NCBI GenBank assembly: GCA_019633425.1
Contig: WSUB01000142.1
Span: 37,214-101,213 of the forward strand
Length of the DNA stretch: 64,000 nt
Direction: 5' to 3'
Origin: Tulasnella sp. 424
Taxonomy: Eukaryota; Basidiomycota; Agaricomycetes; Cantharellales; Tulasnellaceae
The notes beneath the pieces are model-generated. The model was not told the origin of the DNA. It worked only from the letters and a program-made list of their open reading frames with translations, and did no database searches. Numbering within the stretch: position 1 is the first letter of the stretch; the number at the start of each line of letters is the position of its first letter. This document shows positions 25,101 to 37,010 of this stretch, piece after piece. The position numbers were made by a program, and so were the translations under genes.

Positions 25101-28100
25101 AAAAAAAACCACCCTCGATCGAAGCCCCGTTCTTAGACTGACAAGCTGTCTCCGTCCGCTCTTAATATCGCGTTTATCCGATCGAAGAGGATCGCGGCGA
25201 CATGCTTGTGTAAATGTACCCATCTGGGAAATATACCAGCTCCCTTCCCCCACTCTGGTTTGCTGATTGTGGATCCAAGCTGGATAACATCAAGTTGACG
25301 TCGTATTGCATATAGCCAACGGGAATCGACTCTCCGTGTTGACAGCTTTTGGGTATCGGGAAAGGCCGACGGATCATGTATTCCGATGCTGTCAACTTAG
25401 AGTCCCATGCCTTTTACTAACGGATCGTTCCGCCCCCGCTTACCGAATCTGGGCGACGATTTTCCCATTCAAGCAAGGTCGCCATGTACCCTCTTGGATG
25501 CTGCCGGCATCAGTCGAGGCAATGAGCAGGTCACGGTAGACTGTGCCTCTTCTTCACACGTCCCCCCGCCTGTGCACGTCTCTTTTCTTTTTCCTTCCTC
25601 GCCTGTGCGCGTTGCGAGTTACCCGATTGGGCGAACGTGCTTCTCGTCCCATGCGGGAGTGTCCGCGACGCGGCCAACAGCGCAAGGGTGCCGGTCACGG
25701 TAGACTTTACCGCTTACGATATCGCCAGGATCGACTTTCCTCCTTTTCTCTCTGTATTCTGTGATCATAGCCTCTTCAAGCTCTTCAAGCACGGGCGTTG
25801 CCTTATCTACTTGCGCTTAATCCGCCACCAAAATTCGAACCCAGGTCCCATGTCTTTATTTTTCGTTGCTTCGTCTTCTTGTGGAACAAATCCACGCCGC
25901 ACTTATCTAGTCTAAATAATGTCTCCTATACATGCATCTACTATATGATTCTATTGAACTTGCACTTGCGACGCTTCTTTGCGGGTAGGGTTCTTATCCA
26001 ACTGACAGCTTCGATCCCTCGCCGCCTCTTCTCGACTTTCCTTTAGCTTCTCGCCGACAGGCCTTTTACGCGCTCTGGACATGGTCATTTCGGGAAAGGA
26101 CGCATCGAGAAGGGGTTAGCGCCGCTAGTGTGCTTTTTTTTCTCCCCTCGGAGTCGGGTCCAGAATCGGACCGGAGAGAGCGAGAAGACAGGGAGAGGGC
26201 CAGGACGATGAGCGTAGGCTTCATTCCCGCCTAGGCGGGACCTGGCTTAGCCCATCGTCGCCGTCGGTTTCGTCGAGACCCATCCCTTGCTCGTTGCGCC
26301 CAGCGATCCCGACCATGGATAACGTGATTGCGATGCGGCGCTACGTTCTCAAACTCCCAAAGTCTCGAGAAGGGTGCAGGAGTCCAGCTTCTCCCCGCCC
26401 ACCTCATTTGAGACATTCGTCCTCGACATCCGTCCCTCATTTGCCTTACCGACCTAGCCCAAAAATGGGAAATGAAAAACTAGGTCGGCCGCCTCTCTAT
26501 CCCTCCCTCATTCGTAATGCGACACGCGCACAGACCACTTAGCATTGGCAGGGACGCACAGGCCTGGCTGGTCAAGTCTAACAGAAAAAAAAAAACTAAG
26601 AGAATTGAATTGCAAAAAGGAAATTCGTTGAAATTAACGATGAGGTCATGCAGTGATTGCTGATAATACCCTCATCCTCGACCAATGAAATGAACGGAAT
26701 AGTCCCAAATGGAAGGTATGAGGCGCGGGAAATCTAGGGACGGGGTATGGAAGACACGGAGGTGAGAGTGCAGCGTCGCAGGATGTATAAGGTTCTCGCG
26801 TGGTTACGCATTCAATCAGGCGACACACAGGCCTCTTTCAGGGTTCACCGTCGGTCGAACGCGACGACGACCAAGACAAGCTTACATGATTCCCAGGTTC
26901 CTAAAAAGGGTCATCGCATGCGCTCCCGGTTGGGTGGCTAGCTGCTCGCGCTAGAAAACTTAATCCGGTCCGTTTCCCCGAAAAACCTATAGGGGGAAAA
27001 AGCCAGGGATACGCGTCTGATTAGCTTGAAAAAACGCACACATGCATGGGGGCGGGAGCATATGGACGGGGTTTACGAGATGGAAACGACCCCGACTCCT
27101 CTCTTTGGAGACAAGATAAGAGCACCCAAAGAGCAAAAGGGGAGTATTGGTCGTTTGTTTTGAGGGCTTGCGGCGCTGGCACAGGTGGGACGAGAAAAGA
27201 AGGTGGAGGGGCCAAGGGGAGCCGAGGGAGAGGAGAGGCGGCGCTGGGCTGGGCGGCGCGCAGCTGTCAACATCCATCCATCCATCCACGCTCTCCAAAA
27301 GAGGGCGTCGTCAGCTGATCTCTATGCCCACTTTTGTGATCATTGCAAAAAAGAAGAGAGACATGAGAGAGGGAACTGAAACGACTGGGCCCGACGGTGT
27401 CTTCCCGGCCAGGCACGATCGCGCTCCCATACGTTCCAGAGCAGCTCATTTCGGAAGGTCGAGACCCACCTGCCTTCTTGGGACGAGAGATGATGGGGGA
27501 CCTTAGTTAAAATGTACCACCCTCCTTTTTTTTTCGCTGATGGTTACTTGACAGCTGCGAGCTGAGTTGGAAGAGGAGATGGCTGGTCATACGAAAAAAA
27601 ACCAATCAAGGCGTTGATTTTGCTATCGCTGGGCGAAGCTTTTTTCAAACTGTCTGATTGACGCTGCGCAGCGTCGTTTGTGCTCATTCGGGCTCTCTAT
27701 CATGTCGATGAGTTGGCAAAGGCGTTTTCCTTTCCTAGCGTATGTGTGCAAGAGATGCGCCCAATGGACGGACACATCCGGGCTCGACCCACGTACGTCT
27801 GCCGACGGCAGTGGATCCACGGCTGAACAGAAAACGCTCGAATTTGCAATTCGTCTACAGTAACGAGACAGGACACAGACATGCCGAGAAGCTGATGATC
27901 GCGAAAGTGGCATTCATGCCAGGAGAGGTAATTATGAGCTCCTGAGGCTCCTGCAAAGGGTTTCATTTTTCATGCCCGCTGTCTATGCATTGGCCATCTA
28001 GGAAAACGCGCACAAAGGACGAGCTAACAAAAAATCCCCTTGCTTCTCGTAACGGACTACTCCAGCCTCTAAGGATCCTCTTGTTCCAATAAGTCCAATA

Positions 28101-29090
28101 ACAGAAACCTTGCCTTGTCGGTGTTAAAAGGTTCCCGCCCATTACTTGCAGATCGCTGCTAAGGCACTGCGGGAGTAACGAGGAAATATGTAGGGCCGAC
28201 TTTCTTTTGACGTGGAGGCTGGCTGGCTTCCAAGGCGAGCTCGAAAGGGATTCACCGCTTCTTCTATTCCCGCAGAGGTAGAAAGGCAAAAGAGCCATAA
28301 GCACAGCAGAGAGAGAAGCGAGGGGCGCCGGTTGGTGGCTGGGTCCGTAGAGTTCGGGGCATCTGTCTCCGGTGGCTCACTTCTTCGACAGACGATCTTT
28401 CAAATTCAACCTGCCCCCTCCCTTTGGGTCAGACGCCAGCTTCTCCAAGCTCGCCGTGTATACGGTAGTACTTTGATCGTCTATAGCAACATGGAAGCTC
28501 TTCGGTAGACTCCGTGCGTACGGAGTTTTCCTTATCTTTTTTGATTGATTGATGAGGAGAGGAGTTTACTTCCGTTACGCTGGATTCCAAATGAAGGAAC
28601 TGGGCCTCTGGGCAAGTCGCCGCCTGCAGGGAGGTGGGGCGGGCGGAGCTCCAAATGCGGTAACTCGGGGCGTTGCGGGTCCAGAGCGCTGGACCGGCGA
28701 TGGTAAAACCACGGGACACACGAGAGACAATAGATCAGGATTGGGTAGCACGTCTAATAGCATCTTTCCCGGTTCGGCAACGAGCGAAAGGATAAAATAC
28801 GAAGCATATGGTCTGCAGATGATGGGTGGGGTAAAGTTGTCGTAAACGTCGGCAGCGGTAGGGCGAGAGCCATCTCTGTCGACAGAGACAGGAGAGAAAA
28901 GGAGAATAGACGGATGATGCTGACATAAGGAAACAGCTTTTTTAAGCGGGTTGCTCGGGTGCTCGGTTAGTCCGGCAGGATTCTCCGAGGTTTCATTAGA
29001 CCCTGAGGGATTTTTTACGGGTTTTTGAGGTAAGGGTTGCAAGTCTGTTTGAACCACTCCCTCGGGTTTCGGACCAAAAAATCAAATTTT
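25101..29090. other. Gene-poor stretch between left arm and FYVE gene
   Basis: No gene that I can support. Frames are short and show no recognisable domain. There is a short (CATC)n run at about 27273-27290. An open frame at 28575-29057 (-) is discussed among the rejected items. Confidence 0.5.
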
Positions 29091-29403
29091 GCATATAAGT
29101 GGGAAATTACATGCTAAGTGGTCGGCGCCGGATTCCTGGTTCTGTTAGTGTGTTGTTTTTTTCTGGTTTCCCCGCTCCAACCCAGTCCAGCCAGTGCCAG
29201 ACGGAGGAAGGTAGAAAAGGACTCGTCCATCCCTCCGTCTCTCTCCCTTCTCCGTACTTGCATCACTCGCCCTCCCCCGCCTCTCCCTCTCCCATCCTCT
29301 CCGCGGCCCGCCCTCGTCGTCGCTCTTACTCTCCCACCTCTACCTGGTCCTTGTATCCCCCCATCCTCAAACGACTTCTTCTACCTACCAACAACAGCCG
29401 ACG
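29091..29403 (+). promoter_or_regulatory. Pyrimidine-rich upstream region of the FYVE gene
   Basis: A TATAA string lies at about 29094. The 200 bp before the ATG are very rich in CT tracts (CTCTCCCTCTCCCATCC and similar), as is common in strongly expressed fungal promoters. The transcription start is not determined. Confidence 0.35.
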
Positions 29404-30722
29404 ATGTCACCTCACACCGACTGCCCCTGCATGCGCCGCACAGGCTCTTCATCCAACTGCTCTTCCGCCTCTTCGTCCTCAGTCTCGTCCTCTTCATCTG
29501 CATCGCGAAGACTCTCCAGCTCAGCAGGAAGCGTTCGAGTCTTCCCTTCCACTGAACCAGAGGACTACTGCCGCCCCACTCTCAGCGTCAACACCAAGTT
29601 GAACGAGTCCCAACGCCTCGCCGTCCTTCTCGACCAGAGCCTCTGGAAACGCGACGGTGATGCAGACGAGTGCGACTCTCTTGTCTGCTCTACTCGCTTC
29701 TCTCTCTTTGAGAGGAAACATGTGAGTTAACCATAACCGGTTTTGAGTGGTGAAAGAGTTTGAATGCTGACTGGTCCTCTCTCTCCCTACAGCACTGCCG
29801 CAAGTGTGGAGGAGTCTTCTGCCAATCCTGCAGCAGCAACACTCTCCCATTACTTGACACCTCCCGCATGCCATTCGTGATCCCACCTTCCAACGTTCCT
29901 CTCCCACTCCTCGCCGTCTCTTCTCCCACCGGCGCTTTGGTTCCCAGCCGTGTGTGCGACGACTGCCACGCCCTCCTCACCGGTGCAGTCCCACCTTCAA
30001 TCCACCGCGTCCGTGCAGCCTCCGCCTCTGCGCTCCCCACCTGCGCCTCTCCTCGCCTCGGTGCTTCTACCCCCTCGTTGGAGAACGTCCCGGTCTTGAG
30101 CCACTCCCCCTCGGGCAGCAGCTCAGCAGCAAGCGCAAGCTACGCTCACTCCGCCCACTCCGGCTCGGCGATGTACTACCCTTGCGGCACTACCTTTGTC
30201 GTCAAGCCTCGCCATCTCCGTCGCTCGCGCACTACTTCGTCGTCTACCAGCAGGTCGACTTCCTCGCCTGCGATCCCTCGAAGGGATTCGCTCAACACCG
30301 CCCGCTCCGCCTCCCCTTCTATCGCCGCTCAGCATCGCGCCTCACCCATCCCTCAGACCCCTACTCCTCTTTCCCCCGCGGCCTCAACCGACTTTGCTTC
30401 CCTTGGTGTCCTCGCTGAGTACCCACTCAAGGTACCCAGCAAAGGGTGCAAGCAGTCCGGTGGTGCGTTCTGGGTTCCCAAGCCTCTCCCCCGCCGCTTG
30501 GACTCCCCCATCCGCTACGAGGCTCCATCTCCAAGGCGCCCAGTGGAGATCGCCGTCAGGGAAGAAGATGAAGACGCTGTTGACGAAGATGATGAGGGTG
30601 CTCCCCCAGTTGTCCCCATTCGAAGGACCATCACCCGCTCGTGCTTCGAGGTCGCAGTGGAGAAGGCTCCCTTTGCCTGCCCTACCTACCTCCGCGACAA
30701 GGATTGCATCTCGACTTTCTAA
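29404..30722 (+). CDS. FYVE zinc-finger protein (PtdIns3P-binding, endosomal)
   Basis: Two exons, 29404-29721 and 29793-30722, give 415 aa. The intron is 71 nt with GTGAGT and CTACAG. The protein starts with a Ser-rich stretch (residues 11-45). The FYVE finger spans about residues 81-164. It has the WxxD motif (WKRD, 81-84), the C90/C95 pair, the basic KHHCRKCG motif (105-112) completed by splicing, CQSC, and the RVCDDC motif (159-164). These are all three FYVE signature motifs and eight zinc-binding cysteines. The loop between CQSC and RVC is about 40 residues, longer than usual, because of a Pro/Ser insertion. The rest is low-complexity Ser/Pro-rich, with an acidic EEDEDAVDEDDEG stretch near residues 363-375. 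FYVE fingers bind PtdIns3P on endosomal and vacuolar membranes. There is no other domain, so the exact role is open. Confidence 0.88.
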
Positions 30723-32555
30723 GTCACTCCCAACTTAACCCCTCCGCATCCTACCCGCTACTACTCTACTCCATCATCTCGCTCATGGTCCCCTTTTTGT
30801 TATCGCCTTTTTCTTATTCTTCTTGCATCTGATCACACTCTGCTCTCCTGTGCTGTAACTCTTATTCGTTTTCGGTTTTTTTCCTCCTCTTCGTGTTGTC
30901 ACATTGATATTATGCTTTCCAGTTATTCTTCGTCGCTACTCTTATTCGTCTTTTCGGGCTTACTAGTCTCTCGTTCTATGCTCCAGGTCTCACACTATCT
31001 ATCATTGCTCTATGGGTCTTGCTACCGCTCTTTCTCTCTCTATCTCTCTTGTCTGACTTTCTCTGCTTCTATTGTGGTGTACTAGTTAGTTCTTTCGTTA
31101 GTTCGGGTGTTATTGAACATCGTAGTCTTTCTGCTTTCAAACCTCGTGTGCTGGCGTGTCCTGAATCAGTAAACAAAAGAAAGTCGTCTGATCTACTGAG
31201 TTGAAAGGAGTGCTATGTCAAAGGAAAAGGCCTTGATGGTCATGAGAGTGCCTAGGCATTTTGTTTTCTCCGAATGGGCTGAAGGTCAACAAACGATCTG
31301 GGGTGCCGTTTCCTTTCTCTTTCAGCGTCAAACAAGAACTGTTGATGGTGCTCCACGGAGTCTGGTCATCCGAGACTCCGAGTGTGCAGTGAGCAGTTCA
31401 AACGCCCGTCGACGTCAACAACTACGTCAAAGCTCTCAAACAAAGCGGGAGAAGATTCATTTTCACCCCTTTGATGATTTGCAATTGCACAGCGAACCCT
31501 CTTCGAACGTTCCTTTGACAGGTCTTCTGTAGATCCTTTTGACTTTGTACATTCTGACCTTCCAAAGGCGGAGAAGAAAGATGCCTCTCTCCCTTGTCTG
31601 ATTACCCAAGTTGGGTTTATCCCGCAAGTTCGGGCGGTTCGAAGAGGCACCGCGCAAGGCCCAAATTTGAATCATTGACGTTTCGGTTGGGGACAAAAGT
31701 ATTGACTACTATGTGGTAGAAACAAGCACGGTCGCAGCCGTGGTGTGCCAGCTGTGCTAGCCTGAGCCTGGCTCCTTCCGTCCTTGTTCCGGGCGACATG
31801 AGACGACATTGCCCCAAACGGCACCCTGCCCCGACAGTCCACATCCCCACCTGCTGCCTTTTCTTTTTCGTCATATTTTCGGAACTTGACTCTATCTTTG
31901 AATTCCCTCCTCCATGTGTCGTATCAGCTCTCGGTCGTGTTGACGCAAATGAGAATCGTCCCATGAGACGTCGACAATTCCCAAGGCGGTAAACAAAGCC
32001 GAGAGGACGTCATGTTGACGCCTCCTGCCCCCTGAGCTTGAGCTTGTCATAACACCCGATCGACGCTTCTCCGACGGAGCTACAAGCACATGCATATCTG
32101 CACGGCCTTCGCGCCTCTTCTCAGATGACAACAATTCAACGTCAAAGGGCCGGGATAGTTGTCCTCCCGAACGTCCGACTGCCTCCGAGACCCGAAACAC
32201 ACGAGCTCACCTCAGCATAGGCACATGATACAGCCGAAACGGAGACTTTTTCTGAGGTAAACCCCATGTAATGATAACGACCAGACCTCCTTGGACTGAT
32301 ACGGGAAAGGTTGCACGAGGTACTGAATGAGATAAGGTAACGTTCAAAGACCCATTCGTTACATCGTGTGGCTGAATTCAAAGGAAGAAGAGAGCGTAAA
32401 TCAAGACGAAAATAATGGCCATTTGGGACAGGAAGAATGTAACATGAAACATGCATGCACGCAAGTCATCTCCCTTATCGCGGAAAGGAAGAAGGATGTG
32501 GCGAGACTGTGCATCTCGTCTCGAGTTTAACGGAAAGAACGAGTGTCGGCGCGTC
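30723..32555. other. 3' flank of FYVE gene and gene-free stretch
   Basis: 30740-31140 is strongly T/C-rich, as expected for a 3' UTR and terminator region. From 31200 to 32550 only short frames without recognisable domains are seen. No gene is called. Confidence 0.5.
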
Positions 32556-32558
32556 GAT

Positions 32559-32564
32559 CACGTG
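32559..32564. promoter_or_regulatory. CACGTG box before array B gene 1
   Basis: CACGTG inside the conserved string CGATCACGTGCC, followed by CGTCTCGACCAGCCACC-like sequence, 88 bp before the ATG. It is a possible site for bHLH factors. Found at the same place in all five genes of the array. Confidence 0.5.
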
Positions 32565-32651
32565 CCGCGGTGGCTTCGGCTGGTGTCTGTTCCAGTCTCG
32601 ACCAGCCACCACACCACGAACGCTGAAGGGGAAAACCTACGGCCGTACCTA

Positions 32652-34501
32652 ATGGAGCTAGACCTCACCGACAAGCCTCCAATTCCCGATTACACGACGT
32701 TTCATCAACTATGTGCCGAACATCTCGACCAGAGGTCCGTGTCTCTGCACTCTTACCGATGGACGGCCCCTCGAGATTGATGACTTTCTACCATGTGCAT
32801 TGAAGCCCCTCCGCTCTTGTCGACTCTCCGACGCAAGAATCGATTGCGGTCCTCAGAAATAAATTCCTCCATGAATCAACACCACGATCCTCAGCTGCAA
32901 GGATGTTCGCCGTCATCGACCAGTGGAATGCCGCTCAGCCAATCTCCAAGCTACCGCTCGAACTCATCGCCCACATCGTGGCTCTCGGGTTCCCCATCAC
33001 CCATCACTTCGGGGATAGAGGCGGACGTTTACCGTATTTCTACATGGAAGCTATATCGTCTCTCGCGACCATCTCGAGGACGTGGAGAAACGCGATAATC
33101 GGGACGCCTTCTCTCTGGGGCCTACTTTCTACAGAGCTTCCGCCGCACATCAATCGCATTTCCCTCCAACGTTCAGGAACCTGTCCGTTGATGGTAACGG
33201 TCCTCTCATGGCCGAATGAGCCATCATCAGCCGATGAGCTTTTGGACATCGCCTTACCACACCGGGATCGTTGGTCGCACGTCGATCTGGGTTTCATACC
33301 TCGTGTCAGGGAGTATTTAACCTCCCCTGCCCCTCGACTCGAGACGCTTGACTTATTGGTGGATCATCAGACCGCGACCGACTTGGAGCCAATCGACCTT
33401 TTCGGAGGGTACGCACCGAGCTTGCAGGACATCTCGATCTATGGAGGATATATCGAATTTGGCTCGGAGGTCTTTCGGGAACTGCGGAGGTTGAGACTGG
33501 ACAGCATACAAAACGAGTCGATCCCGGCAGATCAGGTCCTTGCGATCCTGTCCGCCAGCCCATTATTGGAACTGCTGGGTATTGTAGGCGTAAAACTTGG
33601 ATTCACCCCGCTCCCACCGTCATCCACTCGGACACCCATCCAGCTACCGCACCTCAAGAGCATCGCATTCAATAATGTATGTGTAGAGGCTCTTGGAAAC
33701 ATCCTTCCCTTCATCCATGCACCCAACTGCGACTCGTTCCGGCTGTACGCGTTCCGAAAATCCGACGACCCTTTCGACGCAGCCGACTTCTTGAACCAAT
33801 CCTTTCTTCACTTCGACGCTTTCTTACCTTCCATCCTCGCCTTCCATGGATCCTCGCAGCTATATCTCCTTCGGAATAGCATTAAGTGGCTATGTAACGC
33901 GCCAGGGTCCAACACACCACCATATTTCAGCTTTCAAATTCCCTTCAAGATGGATATAAGTATTCCCTGGATCTCGCAATTCCTTGGGTCAGAACAACCA
34001 AAGCCAGCCCATGAATTAAGCGTGTCCTTCACGCTTCAACATGTCGACGATGAAAAACTCGCAGGACTTAGAACGTTGTCCCTTCTCCCCAACGTTCGGT
34101 CGTTCGGGATGGATTGTAGACTATCATCGGCTTTGGTGATTCTGTGCCTGCTCGGAGATCCAAGCAAAGATGTGAGGGCACAGGCGTTCCCCCGTCTAAA
34201 AGAGCTCCGATTAGGAGGGACGTATGGGGGTCGTCTCCAAAACTTGGAGGCCATGCTGATGCGTCGATACGGCGAATCGGGGCGGAGTGCGAGAGGACCT
34301 CCGATACGCATTGTCTTGAGACCCCCGTTTTCTAGGCCGCTGTGTGGACCGTCTCATACAAGACTGCAATTCGGGGACCTCCGTCGAATCCGTACCACGC
34401 ATGGAGTAGAATCCGTGACATTGACTTCGCCTTTTCGCCCAGAGGGAATGCCTGCATGCATTTACGATGATGCCTCGGGCGAATACTGTAATCCTTTATA
34501 A
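32652..34501 (+). CDS. F-box protein, array B gene 1
   Basis: Exons 32652-32734 and 32806-34501 give 592 aa. The first exon encodes MELDLTDKPPIPDYTTFHQL and seven more residues. The intron is 71 nt (donor GTCCGT, acceptor TTGAAG). Splicing joins AG with C to give Ser and then PSALVDSPTQES. A frame starting at 32903 alone would miss the first 60 residues. The F-box is at about residues 74-135 (ISKLPLELIAHIVALGFP through TPSLWGLL). Then follows an irregular leucine-rich part and the tail ACIYDDASGEYCNPL. Presumed SCF substrate receptor of unknown target. First of five head-to-tail paralogs. Confidence 0.87.
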
Positions 34502-34664
34502 ACTTGTGTTTGTGGAATACATCGTGTGTGACTTGATTTACCTTCGGTCTTTTGGGTGCGCACTGCGTTGTTTGACTTGTTACCGCTGGAGGCTCCTGAC
34601 CAGACTCACTCTTCGCCCTCATCTCGTCTCGAGTTGAACGGAAAGACGAGGTTGGCACGTCGAT

Positions 34665-34670
34665 CACGTG
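34665..34670. promoter_or_regulatory. CACGTG box before array B gene 2
   Basis: Same conserved context as in the sister genes. It now lies 285 bp from the ATG, because a 177 bp insertion and its 14 bp target duplication separate them. Without these the distance would be 94 bp. Confidence 0.5.
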
Positions 34671-34709
34671 CCGCCGTGGCTTCGGCTCTGTTGTTCCAGT
34701 CTCGACCAG

Positions 34710-34886
34710 TTTAGACTTCCTCGATTTCCTCACCCCCCTTCTGCGTTGCTCGATGGACTCTCGATTTCTCTCTAACATTTTTTGAATTATTACTATGTAA
34801 ATAGTACTGGGGAAACCCCCCGCGCCTTGACGCCCTTAAGGCTGTCTGCTTGCGGGTAATAAACGGAGATTCAACCAACCAACCAA
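34710..34886 (+). mobile_element. Short non-LTR retroposon insertion (SINE or 5'-truncated LINE)
   Basis: A 177 bp segment absent from the four sister promoters. It is flanked by a perfect 14 bp direct repeat, CCAGTCTCGACCAG, at 34696-34709 and 34887-34900; sister genes have this string once. The right end is a short tandem tail, (CCAA)n, rather than an encoded long tract. A target-site duplication of this length plus a simple-repeat 3' tail is typical of target-primed reverse transcription. It has no coding capacity. Whether it is a SINE or the end of a LINE cannot be told. Confidence 0.75.
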
Positions 34887-34954
34887 CCAGTCTCGACCAG
34901 CCACCACGAACGCTGAAGGGGGAAAATCTACGGCCATACCTAAGGAGCCCTCTC

Positions 34955-36764
34955 ATGGACCTCGCCAACAAGCCTCTAGTAACCGATTACACGACGTTTC
35001 ATCAACTATGTGCCGAATATCTTGACCAGAGGTGCGTGTCTCTGCACTCTTACCGATGGACGGCCCTCGAGATTGACTTTGAATACGTGTATTGAAGTCC
35101 CTCCGCTCTTGTCAACTCCCCGACGCAAGAATCGATTACGGTCCTCAGAGATAAAGTCCTCAATGAACCAACACCACGCTCCTCGGCTGCAAAGATGTTC
35201 GCCGTCATCGACCAGTGGAACGCCGCCCAGCCAATCTCCAAGCTACCGCCCGAACTCATCGCCCACATCGTGGCTCTCGGGTTCCCCATCACCCATCACT
35301 TCGGGGATAGAGGCGAATGTTTACCGTATTTCTACATGGAAGCTATAGGGTCTCTCGCGACCATCTCGAGGACGTGGAGAAACGCTTTAATCGGGACGCC
35401 TTCTCTCTGGGGCCTACTTTCTACAGAGCTTCAGCCGCACAAGAATCGCATTTCCCTCGAACGGTCAGGAACCTGTCCGTTGATGGTAGCGGTCATCTCA
35501 TGGGAGGACGGGCTATCATCAGCCGACGAGCTTTTGGACCTCGCCCTCCCACATTGGAATCGTTGGTCGCACGTTCGGCTGACGTGGATAGCACCCCGCG
35601 ATCGTATCATAAAGCTGTTGACTTCCGCTGCCCCTCAACTCAAAACGCTTGACTTCGAGGAGTATAAAATGGCTGACTCGAAGCCAATCGACCTTTTCGG
35701 GGGGTACGCACCTGGATTACGGGACATCCGGGTTTCCACGGTATCGGTTCGATGGGATTCGGAGGTCTTTCGGGACCTACGCAAGTTGAGGCTGGAACGC
35801 ATATATAACAATTCGATCTCGGCAGATCAGGTCCTTGCGATTCTGTCCGCCAGCCCATTATTGGAGCTGCTGAGTATTGTAGGCGTAAAAGTTGGATTCA
35901 CCCCGCTCCTCACGCCATCCACTCGGACACTTATCCAGCTACTGCACCTCAATAGCATCAGGCTTAATGGTGTATGTATAGGGGCTGTTGGAAATATCCT
36001 TCCCTTCATCCGTGCACCCAACTGCGACTCGTTCGAGCTATTTGCGTCCCCGGAATCCCATGACCTTTTCGACGCAGCCGACTTCCTCGACCGATCCCTC
36101 GGTCACTTCGACGCTTTCATACGCTCCACCTTCGCCTTACATGGACCTTCGCAGCCATATCTCGATGACGAACGTGTACTGTGGACCTGTGAGGGGCCAA
36201 CGTCCGATACGCCACACTTCACCTTCTTGATTCCCATCAATATGAACACAAGTATTCCCTGGATTTCGCAATTCCTTGGATCAGAACTGCCAAAGCCAGC
36301 CCACGAATTAGACGTGACGATGAAAACCTCATAGGACTTAAAAAAAAGGTTGGCCCTTCTCCCAAACGTTCAGTCGTTCAGGATAGATTATAAACTCCCA
36401 TTGGTTTCTATGATCCTATCCCTGCTCGAAGATCCAAACAAAGACGCGAGAGTGCATGCGTTTCCCCGTCTAAAAGAGTTCCCGCTAGAAGGGGTGCCGT
36501 ATAGGAGACCTATCCAAGACTTGGAGGTCATGCTGAAACGTCGATACGGCGAATCGGGGCAGAGTGTGACAGGACCTCCTCCGATGCGCATCGTCTTAGT
36601 TTGGTTGCCGCTGCGTGGACCGTCTCACACAAGACTACAATTTGGGGACCTCAGTCACATCCGTACCGGGCATGGAGTAGAATCCGTGAGATTGATATCC
36701 CCTTTTGGGAACGCCTGCCATGCATTTACGATGATGCTTCGGGCGAATACTATAATCCTTTATA
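34955..36764 (+). pseudogene. F-box pseudogene, array B gene 2
   Basis: The exon structure is intact at the start: 34955-35031, intron of 66 nt, exon 2 from 35098. It reads through the F-box (ISKLPPELIAHIV) and most of the LRR-like part. At about 36316 a small deletion removes residues that the sister genes have after HELDV. The frame then shifts into a stop at 36332-36334. The C-terminal part continues in another frame from about 36350 (LLPNVQSF ... GHGVESV). A second break near 36700 disrupts the PEGMPACIYDDA tail. Two independent lesions make a functional full-length product unlikely. A truncated 439 aa product with the F-box is possible. Confidence 0.82.
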
Positions 36765-36919
36765 AACTTGTATTTGTGGAATACATCGTGTGACTTGATT
36801 TACCTCCCGTCTTTTATGTGCTGCCTGACTTGTTACCGCTGGGAGACTCCTGAACAGACCCACTCTTCGCCCTCATCTCGTCTCGAGTTAACGGGAAGAG
36901 GTGGGGCCAGCGCGTCGAT

Positions 36920-36925
36920 CACGTG
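36920..36925. promoter_or_regulatory. CACGTG box before array B gene 3
   Basis: CGATCACGTGCC, 86 bp before the start codon at 37011, in the same conserved promoter context as the sister genes. Confidence 0.5.
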
Positions 36926-37010
36926 CCACCGTGGCTTCGGCTCTGTTGTTACAGTCTCGACCAGCCACCACGAACGCTGGAGGAAAAAAACCTACCTAAG
37001 GAGCCCTCTC

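Noticed and set aside
28575..29057. 160-codon minus-strand frame near the FYVE gene
   Set aside because: Overlapped by other frames of similar quality, no recognisable motif, and Pro/Ser-rich composition expected from GC-rich spacer.
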